Positions 11,093 through 21,456 of a stretch of 64,000 bases of DNA are shown in pieces. The stretch is from the NCBI GenBank assembly GCA_963773745.1, contig CAVZCL010000003.1:1-64000 (forward strand). The letters run 5' to 3'. How positions within the stretch are numbered: position 1 is the stretch's first letter; each line of letters starts with the position of its first letter. Made by a program: the position numbers and the translations under genes. The notes under the pieces were generated by a model, which saw only the letters and a program-made list of their open reading frames with translations, made no database searches and was not told where the DNA came from. The stretch comes from UBA5069 sp963773745. Lineage in GTDB: Bacteria; Chloroflexota; Anaerolineae; Caldilineales; Caldilineaceae.

Positions 11093-11212
11093 GAGGCGCT
11101 GCAATATCGCCTCAAGGTGGTTGAGGGGCAGGTGTTGAATGCGGCGCCTGCCCCTGCCAAAACACAGGCCGAGACACGGTTCACCGGGGCAAGGCCAGCG
11201 CAGGGGAATCAA

Positions 11213-11265
11213 CACAAAACGGGTCTGGTTGAAGCGGCGCGCCGCTTCAACCAGACCCGTTTGTG
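11213..11265 (+). terminator. Long-stem rho-independent terminator
   Basis: A stem of about 24 base pairs: 11214-11238 (centred on GGGTCTGGTTGAAGCGGC) pairs with 11239-11264. The A-rich and T-rich flanks make it usable from both strands, serving the sulfite-oxidase gene on plus and probably read-through of SDR copy 2 on minus. Confidence 0.8.
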
Positions 11266-11452
11266 ATTTGTGCCGGATTGTTCAAGACATCGCCGCCAAT
11301 TGCGGCTTGATGACCGTTGCCAACGGACCGCCCTTCGCTGCCGACAAGGTGACGAAGCTTCACCCCGTGGGTTGAGCACACTCCATTTCAGATGGCACCG
11401 CGGCCGAGTCAATGCTGCTGCATATGGGCAGCTTTGCCAAGCCGGCCGCTTA

Positions 11453-12227
11453 TCATCCCTCTTGGCGCGTCGGCCGGAAGAGAATCTCGTTGATGTCGAC
11501 GTCGTCCGGCTGGCTCATCGCGTAGACCACGGCGCGCGCAAACGAATCGGGTGGAATCGCAAGATCGTCGTAGACCTTCTGCGTCTTCTCGGCGATGTCC
11601 GGCTGGCTGATGCTCTGCGGCAGTTCCGTGGTGATGACACCCGGCGAGATGATGGTCGTGCGGATGTTGTAGGGCTTCACTTCCATGCGTAGCCCTTCGG
11701 AGAGCGCCCGTACGGCGAACTTGGTTGCCGAATAGACGGAGAACTCGCGCCCGATCTTGTGACCCGAGACAGAAGAGACATTGATGATGTGGCCGGACTT
11801 CTGCTCTTTCATGTAGGGCAGCGCTGCGGAGATGCCGTATAGCACGCCCTTGATGTTGACGTCGATCGCCCGGTCCCAGATCCTCGATTATGAGGCGATC
11901 AAGCGGCGCACGCGGCATGACGCTTGCATTGTTGATCATGACGTCGATGCGTCCGAAGGTCTGCACGGCGCGATCGACCAGTTGCTTCACCTGATCGTAG
12001 TGGGTAACATCCGTCGTGACGGCGAGCGCCTTGCCGCCCCCGGCGGTGAGTTCGTCCACGAGTGACTGCAAGGCGCTCTGTGCGCCGTGCGCCCAGCACA
12101 ACAATGGCGCCCTCTGCGGAGAGCATGCGCGGGCGGTCGCTTCGCCCAGCCCGCTGCTTGCACCGGTAATGACGACAACTTTGCCGGCGATATTATTGCT
12201 CGCTTTTTCTCCCTCTGATTGCCCCAT
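11453..12227 (-). pseudogene. Short-chain dehydrogenase/reductase, copy 2 (several frameshifts)
   Basis: A paralogue of the SDR at 5995, in the same orientation, with highly similar DNA along the whole gene. It retains TGASSGLGEATAR, NVSSVSGHK and YSATK. Compared with copy 1 it has two extra bases near 12124, one near 12068 and one near 11880 (CCCAGATCC against CCCAATCC), so three reading frames are needed to read it. The probable start is ATG at 12227 (MGQSEGEK...), since the TTG used in copy 1 is GCG here. Either a true pseudogene, or an intact gene hit by the same insertion errors seen elsewhere; the heavier load favours decay, but this is not decisive. Confidence 0.7.
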
Positions 12228-12352
12228 TCAGGCCAAGCGATTGGCCTGTCCAGGCTACTTTTGGACATGCGCCCAGCGGCCTAGTTGTCGATCACTTCCG
12301 TTGCCGCCGCTGCAAGTATACCCCATCCGGATACGGTAATGGGGCGCGCAAA

Positions 12353-12565
12353 ATGAACGGTGCACGGTCAGGTCGCGCAGGCGCAAGGAACCCCACCGCT
12401 TTGGCGCGGGTGGCGATGTTGCCACCCCCCGCACCGAGTGTCTCGCTGCAGCAGACCGTGGGGCTAGACCCGGCGACCTGTGGCGTCGGCGGCGAGATCC
12501 TCGTTGAAGCGGGCACGACCGTCTACTACTGCTACACCGTCACCAATACGGGTGACAGTAGCTAA
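12353..12565 (+). pseudogene. Fragment of a DUF11-type repeat protein
   Basis: A 70-codon frame whose second half (SVSLQQTVGLDP, ATCG, GTTVYYCYTVTNTGD) matches the start of the DUF11-like domains found in very large surface proteins of Chloroflexota and other bacteria. The domain is cut off after its first two strands by a stop codon, and no signal peptide precedes it. It is best read as the residue of a deleted large surface-protein gene; no other part of such a gene lies in the window. Confidence 0.55.
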
Positions 12566-12658
12566 AACCGACCTGTTGTCCAGACTTCGTCTGAATTACC
12601 CATGAGATGATCCAGGCAGCGGCGGGTGCCAGCGTCCATCCCGCCGTTGTGTTCTGGA

Positions 12659-12697
12659 TTGACATACATAGCACTGTAATGTATAATACTGCTATGT
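12659..12697 (+). promoter_or_regulatory. Consensus sigma-70 promoter with overlapping operator dyad for the padR operon
   Basis: TTGACA at 12659-12664 and TATAAT at 12682-12687 are both perfect, with the ideal 17-base spacer. An inverted repeat, ACATAGCA at 12666-12673 and TGCTATGT at 12690-12697, brackets the -10 box, as expected for an autorepressed PadR gene. A second palindrome (TGCGTATG, AGCG loop, CATACGCA) follows at 12701-12720 in the leader. Confidence 0.8.
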
Positions 12698-12751
12698 AAA
12701 TGCGTATGAGCGCATACGCAGCGGGCAAAACGTGAAAGCATGGAGAGCGAT

Positions 12752-13135
12752 ATGGAGATCAACAAAGACCTGATCGCCGCTTCCTCAACTCCGATTGTGC
12801 TGGCCATCCTGGCCGAAGGGGACAGCTACGGCTACGCGATCCTCCAGCGCGTGCGAGAGCTGTCCGGAGGGCGCATGGAGTGGACTGACGGGATGCTCTA
12901 CCCCGTTCTGCATCGGCTCGAGCGGCTCGGCCACATTGAGGCGCGCTGGGAAGTTGCCGAGAGCGGTCGGCGTCGCAAGTACTACCGGATCACGTCGCAG
13001 GGTCAGGCGCAGCTCGCAGAGGAACGCAGACAGTGGCAAGCGGTGGACGCCACGCTGCGCGGCATCTGGCAGACGCTCTCTGCTTCCGTTCCGGCCGGCC
13101 ACGCGGCCGCCACGCCACTGCCACAGGGGGCCTGA
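12752..13135 (+). CDS. PadR family transcriptional regulator
   Basis: A 127-residue winged-helix repressor. The N-terminal fold reads LAILAEGDSYGYAILQ, followed by GMLYPVLHRLERLGHI (recognition helix) and the wing GRRRKYYRIT, all hallmarks of the short PadR-s1 class. The ATG at 12752 is preceded by GGAG at suitable distance; an ATG four codons upstream (12740) is the alternative. It is transcribed from the consensus promoter at 12659 and lies two bases before a multi-spanning membrane protein. PadR plus membrane partner is a frequent pair; the inducer is usually a hydrophobic or cell-envelope-active compound. Autoregulation is inferred from the operator-like dyad. Confidence 0.93.
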   Translation: MEINKDLIAASSTPIVLAILAEGDSYGYAILQRVRELSGGRMEWTDGMLYPVLHRLERLGHIEARWEVAESGRRRKYYRITSQGQAQLAEERRQWQAVDATLRGIWQTLSASVPAGHAAATPLPQGA

Positions 13136-13137
13136 CG

Positions 13138-14508
13138 ATGCCGACTCCAGCTCAAGAGATATCGCTCGAGGCGCAGATTGACCAATGGCGGAGTTACCTC
13201 CGCCGCCGACAGGCGATCCACGCCGTCGATGTTGCGGAGTTGGAAGACCATCTGCGCGAGCAGGTCGCAGTCCTGGTCGACGCGGGCCTTGCCACCGATG
13301 AGGCGTTCCTGGTGGCTGTGAAGCGCATGGGCGACCTTGACACCCTCTCCCGGGAGTTCGCACGCGAGCACTCGGAGCGTCTCTGGAAGCAACTCGTTGT
13401 CGTCCCTGCGGATGGCGGGGAGTCCCAAGCGAAGGCGCGCACGGACGCAATTGTCGCCGTCGGTCTTGCGGTGGCGGCGGCCTGCCTCATCAAGCTGCCG
13501 GTACTCTTCGGGATCACCCTGGACGACAATGCCAGCTTCTATGCCCGCAATCTGAGCCTCTTTGTGCTCCCCTTGCTGACCGGCTACTTCGTCTGGAAGC
13601 GGCGGCTTGACAGCAAAATTGTTCGCTGGGTGGCTGCGGCGTTTGTCGCAGCGGCTGTCTTCGCGAACATCTATCCCTTCCACCCGGAAGGCTACACCCA
13701 GGTGCTTGCGGCGCTGCACCTGCCGATCGCGCTCTGGCTGGTGGTGGGCATCGCCTATGCCGGCGGGCGCTGGAGCCAGGTTGCGGGCCGCATGGACTTC
13801 ATTCGCTTCTCAGGCGAGCTCTTCATCTACTATGTGCTGATCGCCCTCGGTGGCGGCGTGCTCATGGCCATCACCGCGCAGATGTTAAGTTCGATTGAGA
13901 TCGACTTTGAGCCCTTCTTCGAGTCGTGGCTGCTGCCTTGTGGAGCGGTCGGGGCCGTCATCATCGCCTCCTGGCTGGTGGAGGCCAAGCAAAGCGTGAT
14001 CGAGAACATGGCGCCGGTGTTGACGCGCCTCTTCACGCCGCTCTTCACCATCGTGCTGATCACTTTCCTGGGGATTCTTCTCTGGACGGGACGCCCGGTC
14101 AACATCGAGCGGGACATGCTGATCGCCTTTGACCTGCTTCTTGTGCTGGTGCTGGGCCTGCTGCTCTATTCCATCTCCGCGCGGGACTCTCTGTTGCGCC
14201 CCGGAGCCTTCGATGTGGTGCAGGTTGTGTTGGTGATCAGCGCGCTATTGGCCAACGCGGTGGCGCTGTGGGCCATCGGCGCCCGCATCACCGAATTCGG
14301 ATTCACCCCAAACCGCGTGGCTGCCCTAGGCATGAACATGATTCTGCTGGTCAATCTGGTGTGGTCGGCCGTGCTCTACATCCGCTTTCTAGGAGGGCGG
14401 GGATCATTTGCGAGCCTCGAACGCTGGCAAACCGCTTACCTGCCGGTCTATGCCGTGTGGGGCGCGCTCGTCGTGATCGTCTTTCCGCCACTGTTCGGGT
14501 ACATATAG
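13138..14508 (+). CDS. Membrane protein with permease-prefix (HAAS-like) domain, partner of PadR
   Basis: A 456-residue protein with a soluble N-terminal helical domain of about 85 residues (ELEDHLREQVAVLVDAG, DEAFLVAVKRMGD), the pattern of the HAAS/permease-prefix domain encoded next to PadR regulators, followed by about eleven transmembrane helices ending in GALVVIVFPPLFGYI. It starts two bases after the padR stop and is certainly co-transcribed. The membrane part resembles DUF4153-type proteins of unknown function rather than an ABC permease; no ATPase is nearby. Likely role: sensing or resisting envelope-active compounds, with the N-terminal domain signalling to PadR. This role is inference. 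Confidence 0.8.
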   Translation: MPTPAQEISLEAQIDQWRSYLRRRQAIHAVDVAELEDHLREQVAVLVDAGLATDEAFLVAVKRMGDLDTLSREFAREHSERLWKQLVVVPADGGESQAKARTDAIVAVGLAVAAACLIKLPVLFGITLDDNASFYARNLSLFVLPLLTGYFVWKRRLDSKIVRWVAAAFVAAAVFANIYPFHPEGYTQVLAALHLPIALWLVVGIAYAGGRWSQVAGRMDFIRFSGELFIYYVLIALGGGVLMAITAQMLSSIEIDFEPFFESWLLPCGAVGAVIIASWLVEAKQSVIENMAPVLTRLFTPLFTIVLITFLGILLWTGRPVNIERDMLIAFDLLLVLVLGLLLYSISARDSLLRPGAFDVVQVVLVISALLANAVALWAIGARITEFGFTPNRVAALGMNMILLVNLVWSAVLYIRFLGGRGSFASLERWQTAYLPVYAVWGALVVIVFPPLFGYI

Positions 14509-14688
14509 AGGGACGCCGCAATCAAATCCACATCCCTCGTACACTGGTGCCGCGCAAAGGGTTGATTTACCAAACTGCAGCCGACGGCGCTAAGATAGGT
14601 TAGGCAGCACGCACGCTGGGCAATCCACGTACTTCATCATCTTCAACACGCCGCTGGTCCTGCTAACGGTGAAACAGGGGGAAATACC

Positions 14689-15660
14689 ATGCAGTACACA
14701 TCACTGGGACGCACGGGCCTGCAGGTCAGCCGCTTGTGTCTGGGCACGATGAATTTTGGGCCGCAGACGAGCGAAGCCGACAGCTTCGCCATCATGGATC
14801 GGGCGCTGGAGCAGGGGATTAACTTCTTTGACACGGCCAACGTTTATGGTCAGAAGACCGGCGAAGGCGTCACAGAAAATATCATTGGGCGCTGGTTTGC
14901 GCAGGGGGGCGGCCGCCGCGAAAAGGTGGTCATCGCTACCAAGGTCTACGGAAAGATGGGCGACTGGCCCAACCAGCAACGCCTCTCGGCCCTCCACATT
15001 CGCCGCGCCTGCGAGGAGAGCCTGCGCCGCATGCAGACCGACCACATTGACCTCTACCAGATGCATCACATTGACCGCAGGGCCCCTTGGGAAGAGATTT
15101 GGCAGGCGATGGAGCAGCTGGTGCGCGAGGGCAAGGTGATTTATGTGGGCAGCAGCAACTTTGCCGGTTGGGACATTGCCACGGCGCAGGGCGCCGCAGC
15201 GGCGCGCCACTTCATGGGGCTCGTCTCCGAGCAGAGCCTCTACAACCTCAACGCACGCATGATTGAACTGGAGGTTGTGCCGGCCTGCAAGCACTATGGC
15301 GTGGGCATCATCCCCTGGAGCCCTCTCGGTAGCGGGCTGCTGGGCGGCGTGCTGCGCAAGATCACCGAGGGGCGTCGCGCCGAGCCGCGCCAGCAGGCGT
15401 CCATCGAGAAGCACCGGCCGCAGCTGGAGGCGTACGAAGCCTTCTGTGCAGAGCGGGGCGAAGAGCCGGCCGACGTCGCACTGGCGTGGCTGCTGCACAA
15501 CCCCGTGGTAACGGCCCCGATTATCGGCCCGCGCACCATGGAGCAGCTGACGGGCAGCCTGCGCGCGCTTGAAATCAACCTCTCGGACGAGGCAATGAAG
15601 AAGCTCGACGAGATTTGGCCCGGCCCGGGCGGTGAAGCGCCCAACGCCTACGCCTGGTAG
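14689..15660 (+). CDS. Aldo/keto reductase
   Basis: A 323-residue NADPH-dependent reductase with a TIM-barrel fold. Visible motifs: LGRTGLQVSRLCLGTMNFG, FFDTANVYG (catalytic Asp and Tyr), VVIATKVYGK (catalytic Lys), YQMHHID (His), and the cofactor-binding C-terminus APIIGPRTMEQL. The ATG at 14689 follows AGGGGGAAA. It belongs to the YajO/L-glyceraldehyde-3-phosphate reductase-like branch. A second, divergent aldo/keto reductase begins 69 bases downstream, so the two probably form an operon; they share little sequence beyond the family core, so they are not a recent duplication. Confidence 0.93.
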   Translation: MQYTSLGRTGLQVSRLCLGTMNFGPQTSEADSFAIMDRALEQGINFFDTANVYGQKTGEGVTENIIGRWFAQGGGRREKVVIATKVYGKMGDWPNQQRLSALHIRRACEESLRRMQTDHIDLYQMHHIDRRAPWEEIWQAMEQLVREGKVIYVGSSNFAGWDIATAQGAAAARHFMGLVSEQSLYNLNARMIELEVVPACKHYGVGIIPWSPLGSGLLGGVLRKITEGRRAEPRQQASIEKHRPQLEAYEAFCAERGEEPADVALAWLLHNPVVTAPIIGPRTMEQLTGSLRALEINLSDEAMKKLDEIWPGPGGEAPNAYAW

Positions 15661-15729
15661 GTGCCTGACGATGGGCGGCACATCAGGTTGAGTGACGGAG
15701 TGAGTCACGGAGAACGAAAGGAAGAGCCG

Positions 15730-16713
15730 ATGGAATATGCAAAGCTGGGCAACACCGGCATGGACGTTTCGCGCATCTGCCTCGGCTGCATGGGCTTTGG
15801 CGATGCCGAAACGTGGACGCACAAGTGGGTGCTTAACGAGCAGGAGAGCCGGCCCGTCATCAAGAAGGCGCTGGAGTTGGGCATCAACTTCTTCGACACG
15901 GCCAACGTCTACTCGATTGGCGTGAGCGAAGAGATTACAGGGCGCGCGCTCAAGGACTTTGCCAACCGTGACGAGATCGTTATTGCCACCAAGGTGCATT
16001 TCCAGATGCACGAGGGGCCGAATGGCAAAGGCTTGTCGCGCAAGGCAATCCTGAGCGAGATTGACAAGAGCCTCAAACGGCTGCAAACCGACTACGTGGA
16101 CCTCTACCAGATTCATCGCTGGGACTATGAGACGCCCATTGAGGAGACGATGGAGGCGCTGCACGATGTGGTGCGCGCAGGCAAGGCGCGCTACATTGGC
16201 GCATCGGCCATGTTCGCGTGGCAGTTCCTCAAGGCGTTGCACGTTGCCGAAACGCATGGCTGGACGCGCTTCGTCTCCATGCAGAATCACATGAACCTCA
16301 TCTATCGCGAGGAGGAGCGGGAGATGATGCCGCTCTGCCGCGCCGAGAAGATCGGGGTCATTCCCTACAGCCCGCTTGCTGGGGGCCGCTTGACGCGTGA
16401 CTTGCGTGCGGAGAGCACGCTGCGCGCCGAAACGGATCAGATCTCGAAGCGGAAATACGACATGAACCTCGACGCCGACCGGCCGGTGATTGAACGCGCT
16501 GCCGAAGTTGCCGAGAAGCGGGGCGTGCCCCGCTCGCACGTGGCGCTGGCCTGGCTTCTGCAAAAGCAGGCGGTGACGGCCCCCATCATCGGAGCTACCA
16601 AAATCTCGCATCTGGAGGATGGCGTGGGCGCGCTGGCGTTAAAGCTGACGCCAGAGGAAGTGCAGTACATCGAAGAGCCCTACGTGCCGCACGCTGTCGT
16701 TGGCCCGCAGTAG
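15730..16713 (+). CDS. Aldo/keto reductase
   Basis: A 327-residue reductase, second in the pair. Motifs: LGNTGMDVSRICLGCMGFG, FFDTANVYS (Asp/Tyr), IVIATKVHF (Lys), YQIHRWD (His) and APIIGATKISHL near the end. An ATG with GAAAGGA nine bases upstream sets the start. The middle contains LIYREEEREMMPLCR, typical of the YajO/Gcy-like group acting on aldehydes and ketoses. A terminator follows at 16767, closing a two-gene unit. The physiological substrate is not deducible. Confidence 0.93.
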   Translation: MEYAKLGNTGMDVSRICLGCMGFGDAETWTHKWVLNEQESRPVIKKALELGINFFDTANVYSIGVSEEITGRALKDFANRDEIVIATKVHFQMHEGPNGKGLSRKAILSEIDKSLKRLQTDYVDLYQIHRWDYETPIEETMEALHDVVRAGKARYIGASAMFAWQFLKALHVAETHGWTRFVSMQNHMNLIYREEEREMMPLCRAEKIGVIPYSPLAGGRLTRDLRAESTLRAETDQISKRKYDMNLDADRPVIERAAEVAEKRGVPRSHVALAWLLQKQAVTAPIIGATKISHLEDGVGALALKLTPEEVQYIEEPYVPHAVVGPQ

Positions 16714-16766
16714 CTTGCATTGGCGTTAGGCAACCGCCTCGCGTCGAATGCATTTAAAGGACCTCC

Positions 16767-16804
16767 AGAGAGGGGGCGCACCATGGTGCGCCCCCTCTCT
16801 TTTC
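16767..16804 (+). terminator. Rho-independent terminator after the aldo/keto reductase pair
   Basis: A perfect stem, AGAGAGGGGGCGCACC with its complement, followed by TTTTC. The remaining 290 bases up to the cytochrome gene hold no gene that I can support. Confidence 0.88.
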
Positions 16805-17093
16805 TACCAACTCCCATCGCAACTTTAGGCCAGGTTGACTAGCCAAGTGATGCATTTGGCTCATGTGCGCGCCTGTATATCGTGATAACTTGATGTTGTG
16901 CCGATCTCCACGCGCGTCACCTGTTGCCCGTACTGCTGAATCCACCCAAATATAAGGCTGCAAGACCGAATTTCTTCCTTTACTGGTGACTCTCCCCATG
17001 GCCCAATACCCCTTTCGGGACGGGCGACTGGTAAGTGATCCAGCGTAAACGCAATTGTCATTTCAACGATGCCGTTGAAGAAGGGGAAACACC

Positions 17094-19386
17094 ATGTTGT
17101 CGCGAAAGTCCCTCATAGCCTGCGCCAGCCTGTTTGTGCTGACGGCAGCAGTCATCTTCTTTGCCACCCTGGGGCCATCAGTCGCCATGGCGCAGGATGC
17201 GCCCGCACCTGTGGTGGATACACCCGCCATTGCCGGCGTTCAGCCCGAGTCCTGCGCGACCTGCCACAAGGATGCCGGAGAGATGCATCAGGCCTCTTAT
17301 GACCAGTTGTATCAGGATGGCGTCATCCAGATCACCGACATGGCGTACACCTTCGCGCCGACGGGCACGCACACGGTCACCTTCCAGATGACCAAGGACG
17401 GCGAACCCTTCAACGCCGCCAAGGCCGACACACTTGCCATCTACTTCGCTGCCTATTCAGACGGCCAGTTCCAGTTTGATCCTGCGGAAGAGCGCCTCTC
17501 TATCAACGGTGATCTGAGCTATGACGGCGCGGGCGGCAACACCAGCACCTTCGTCGGCGACGTACCCGACCTGAGCGACGTGGACGGCTTCATTACGATC
17601 ATTGGCGCCGACGAACAGGTGGGCAGCCTGCCCGCACGCGTGCGCCTGGTCAAGTATCCCTTTGCGGGGATCATGGAGACGGGCGGCGGTGTCGACTACG
17701 TCTCTGCAGCCAACAACGATGGCTGCGTCAAGTGCCACACCGACCCGTACCTTAAGCACGGCTACATCTATGCGCAGGTTGATGGCGACCCCGCCACCGA
17801 TTTCCTCACCTGCAAGGCGTGCCATCAGGACAACGTGGAGGGCGGCCATTTCGAGTGGCAGCTGCTGGTTGAGGACCCTGCGCTGGCGGCCGACTATCTG
17901 GCGGGCAATGTAGAGTTGACGCCCGAACAGCAGGAGGCAATGGCCTACAAGACCTCCCTCATGAACGACGTGCACATGTCGCACGCCATGGAGTTCCCCT
18001 ACCCGCAGTCGATGGCCAACTGCGCCACCTGCCACGAAGGCAAGCTTGACACAGCGCTGTCGGATGAGAACTTCACAATCGAAACCTGCCGCAGCTGCCA
18101 CCCGATGAATGGCTCGGAGCTGGCAGGGAACACCAACCTCGGGCTGACGACCATCCTGGCTTCCGTTTCGGCGCACGACAAGATCGACATCAACGTCGAC
18201 GCCTGCACCGATTGCCATGAGACGGGATCGAAGACCCCTGGCATGAACGAAATCCACAGCGGCTACGACAAGGCGATTTACACCGCTGACGGGCTGCGCT
18301 ACAGCGACGCAATTACGGTCAGCGTTGACAGCGCCTCGCTCGACGGCAACATGCTCACCATCAGCCTCGAGCGCGGTGCAGGATGCAGCGCTGGCTGACC
18401 TCGACGTGGCGACGATTACGCCCACCGTCATGGTTGGCCTCTACGGCTGGGATAGCAAGGACTTCGTGGTTGGCCCGCACGAGCGGCTCACCGATGACAA
18501 CGGCGACGGCATCATTGACAACAAGGACCAGCGCGCGCTGGAGTATGTTGTGGGCGCCGAGCATCCCCGCTTCACCACCGTGGCCGCCGACGGCGCCAGC
18601 TGGGAAGTGACCGCCGATATGTCGCAATGGGCTGACCTGCTTGCAGACGGCACCGTTGCACGCGTCGAAATTGGCGTTTTGCCGGAACTGGTTGACGCCA
18701 ACGGTGTCACCCTGGCGCTGAATGCCCCCTCGCGCACCTTTGACCTGGCTGCGAATGGCTTCGCCGACGACTTCTTCGCCCCCATTGGCAAGGTGGAGGA
18801 TGGCTGCAACAACTGCCACGATGCGCTGGCCACAACCTTCCACTCGGCCGATTACGGCGGCAACCTCACCGTCTGCCGCATGTGCCACATCAACAAGAGC
18901 GGCGCCTCCCACCTGGAGATGCAATCCCGCTCGCTCGATTCGTACATCCACGCCATCCACTCGTTCCAGGCCTTCGACATCGGCGACATCGACTTTGCCG
19001 ACCCGGTGCAGGCCATGCACTACGAGCATCATGTGGGCACGACCTATCCCACGCATGGCATCCAGAATTGCGCCTCCTGCCATGTGGAAGGCACGAACAA
19101 TGTGCCCGACCAGGCAATGTCGCTGCCCGGTATTCTCTCGGCATCCGACGAGATCACCGGCTGGGACCGGCAGATTGGCAACGTGCCGTCTGTGGTGACG
19201 GGACCTGCAGCAAAGGCCTGTGGCGGCTGCCACCGTGCCACGCTGATTAACGAGGATGAGGCCAGCGAGCTCATCTCGCTCAACCAGCACATGAAGCAGG
19301 GCGGCTACATGATTGAGGCGGGTGATGACCCCGTCGCCACGCTCAACGACGTAACGCAACAGATCATGTCGCTCTTCGGCAGGTAA
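17094..19386 (+). CDS. Decaheme c-type cytochrome, OmcA/MtrC family (one frameshift)
   Basis: A secreted multiheme cytochrome of about 763 residues. A signal peptide (SLFVLTAAVIFFATL, ending near AMAQD) precedes ten CxxCH heme sites: CATCH, CVKCH, CKACH, CATCH, CRSCH, CTDCH, CNNCH, CRMCH, CASCH and CGGCH. An extra G near 18369 breaks the frame after MLTISL; without it the chain continues SAVQDAALADLDV, and the total becomes exactly ten hemes, the number in OmcA/MtrC proteins. Beta-rich segments alternate with two heme clusters (sites 2-6 and 7-10), again as in that family. Expected role: extracellular or periplasm-side electron transfer. No MtrA/MtrB or other cytochrome gene adjoins it. Confidence 0.9.
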
Positions 19387-19418
19387 TCTCTACGGCTTTA
19401 CGCATTAGCAATGCAAGA

Positions 19419-19446
19419 GGAAGGGCCCTGCGGGGCCCTTCTTTTA
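19419..19446 (+). terminator. Rho-independent terminator after the cytochrome gene
   Basis: GAAGGGCCC, a short TGCG loop and GGGCCCTTC, followed by TTTTA, about 35 bases after the stop codon. Confidence 0.85.
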
Positions 19447-19628
19447 TTTGCGCCTGGCGACGGATGCCGTGCCAACAGAGCCCTGGGCCGTTATTGTGCG
19501 TTGCGCTGCAAACAGGCCGATTTGGTACAATACCCCAGTCTCTGGGTGAACCTCAGTTACGTCAACTCGCTCGGGGGCAGTGCAGCAGCCAGCGCCACCC
19601 CGCATCAACTCCGCGATTGTGAGGGAAT

Positions 19629-20324
19629 GTGTCTGATCTGGATTTCCTGGAAGAGCTGGTCAATCGTTCCGCCGACGGCGCGTATGTAGTCAACGAAAGC
19701 CAGCGCATTATTGCCTGGAATGCGGCTGCCGAGCGGCTGGTGGGCATTCCGGCAAAGGACGCGCTCGGCAAGTCCTGCTACCAGGTGGTGCGTGGGCGCA
19801 CGGCTGGCGACTGCCTTGTGTGCCGCGCGGGCTGCATGCCGCTGGTTGCCGCACAGCGCGGCCAATTGGTGCCCAGCTTTGATGCCAAAGTGCGCACCCA
19901 CGGCGGCGACGGGCGCTGGGTGAACCTCACGATCATCGGCATGAGCGTGCCAACAGGCAACGCGGCCATGCCGGTTGTGGTCATCCACCTCTTCCGCGAT
20001 ATCGAAACCAGGCGGCAGGCCGAGCTCTTCACCAGGGAGGTGGCGGCCTGGGCGCGCCAGTTCGATCAGCAGGGTGACAGCCTTGTCCCGCCCCATGGCG
20101 AGAGTGCGCCTGCACAGCTGCTTACGCAGCGCGAGTGCCAGGTGCTGGAGTTGCTGGTGCAAGGAGCCACCACCGAGAGCATTGCTGCCACGCTGGTGAT
20201 CGGCATACCCACCGTGCGCAACCACATCCAGCGCATTCTGCACAAGCTGGGCGTTCACAGCCGCCTGGAAGCGGCGGCCTACGCCCACGCGCATGGCATG
20301 CCAGGCGAGCCGATGCATTCGTAG
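19629..20324 (+). CDS. PAS domain / LuxR-type DNA-binding regulator
   Basis: A 231-residue cytoplasmic regulator. Residues about 5-120 form a PAS domain (NRSADGAYVVNESQRIIAWN, then RWVNLTIIGMSVP); residues about 160-225 form a GerE/LuxR helix-turn-helix (LTQRECQVLELLVQGATT, then TVRNHIQRILHKLGVHSR). The start is GTG at 19629 after GAGGG. The PAS domain carries a conserved three-cysteine patch (GKSCYQVV, GDCLVCRAGC), which suggests a redox or metal/heme-responsive sensor. It follows the cytochrome gene by 240 bases with a terminator between, so it is separately transcribed; regulation of that gene is possible but unproven. Confidence 0.88.
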   Translation: MSDLDFLEELVNRSADGAYVVNESQRIIAWNAAAERLVGIPAKDALGKSCYQVVRGRTAGDCLVCRAGCMPLVAAQRGQLVPSFDAKVRTHGGDGRWVNLTIIGMSVPTGNAAMPVVVIHLFRDIETRRQAELFTREVAAWARQFDQQGDSLVPPHGESAPAQLLTQRECQVLELLVQGATTESIAATLVIGIPTVRNHIQRILHKLGVHSRLEAAAYAHAHGMPGEPMHS

Positions 20325-20338
20325 CGGCGGCTTACTGC

Positions 20339-21360
<1,022 letters not shown>

Positions 21361-21379
21361 GCTTCCCATCTCCAATAAC

Positions 21380-21427
21380 AAGAAGCGTGGTGACAAGGAG
21401 GCTCTTGTCACCACGCTTCTGTTTTTT
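21380..21427. terminator. Bidirectional terminator hairpin
   Basis: AGAAGCGTGGTGACAAG pairs with CTTGTCACCACGCTTCT across a short loop; T runs follow on both sides (TGTTTTTTG on plus). It ends the minus-strand fucosidase operon. Confidence 0.85.
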
Positions 21428-21456
21428 GTTGCCTGGTTGCGGGCGGGGGTGCTTGC

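Noticed and set aside
14701..16611. A 636-codon frame antisense to both aldo/keto reductases
   Set aside because: It spans two unrelated sense genes and the gap between them without any recognisable domain.
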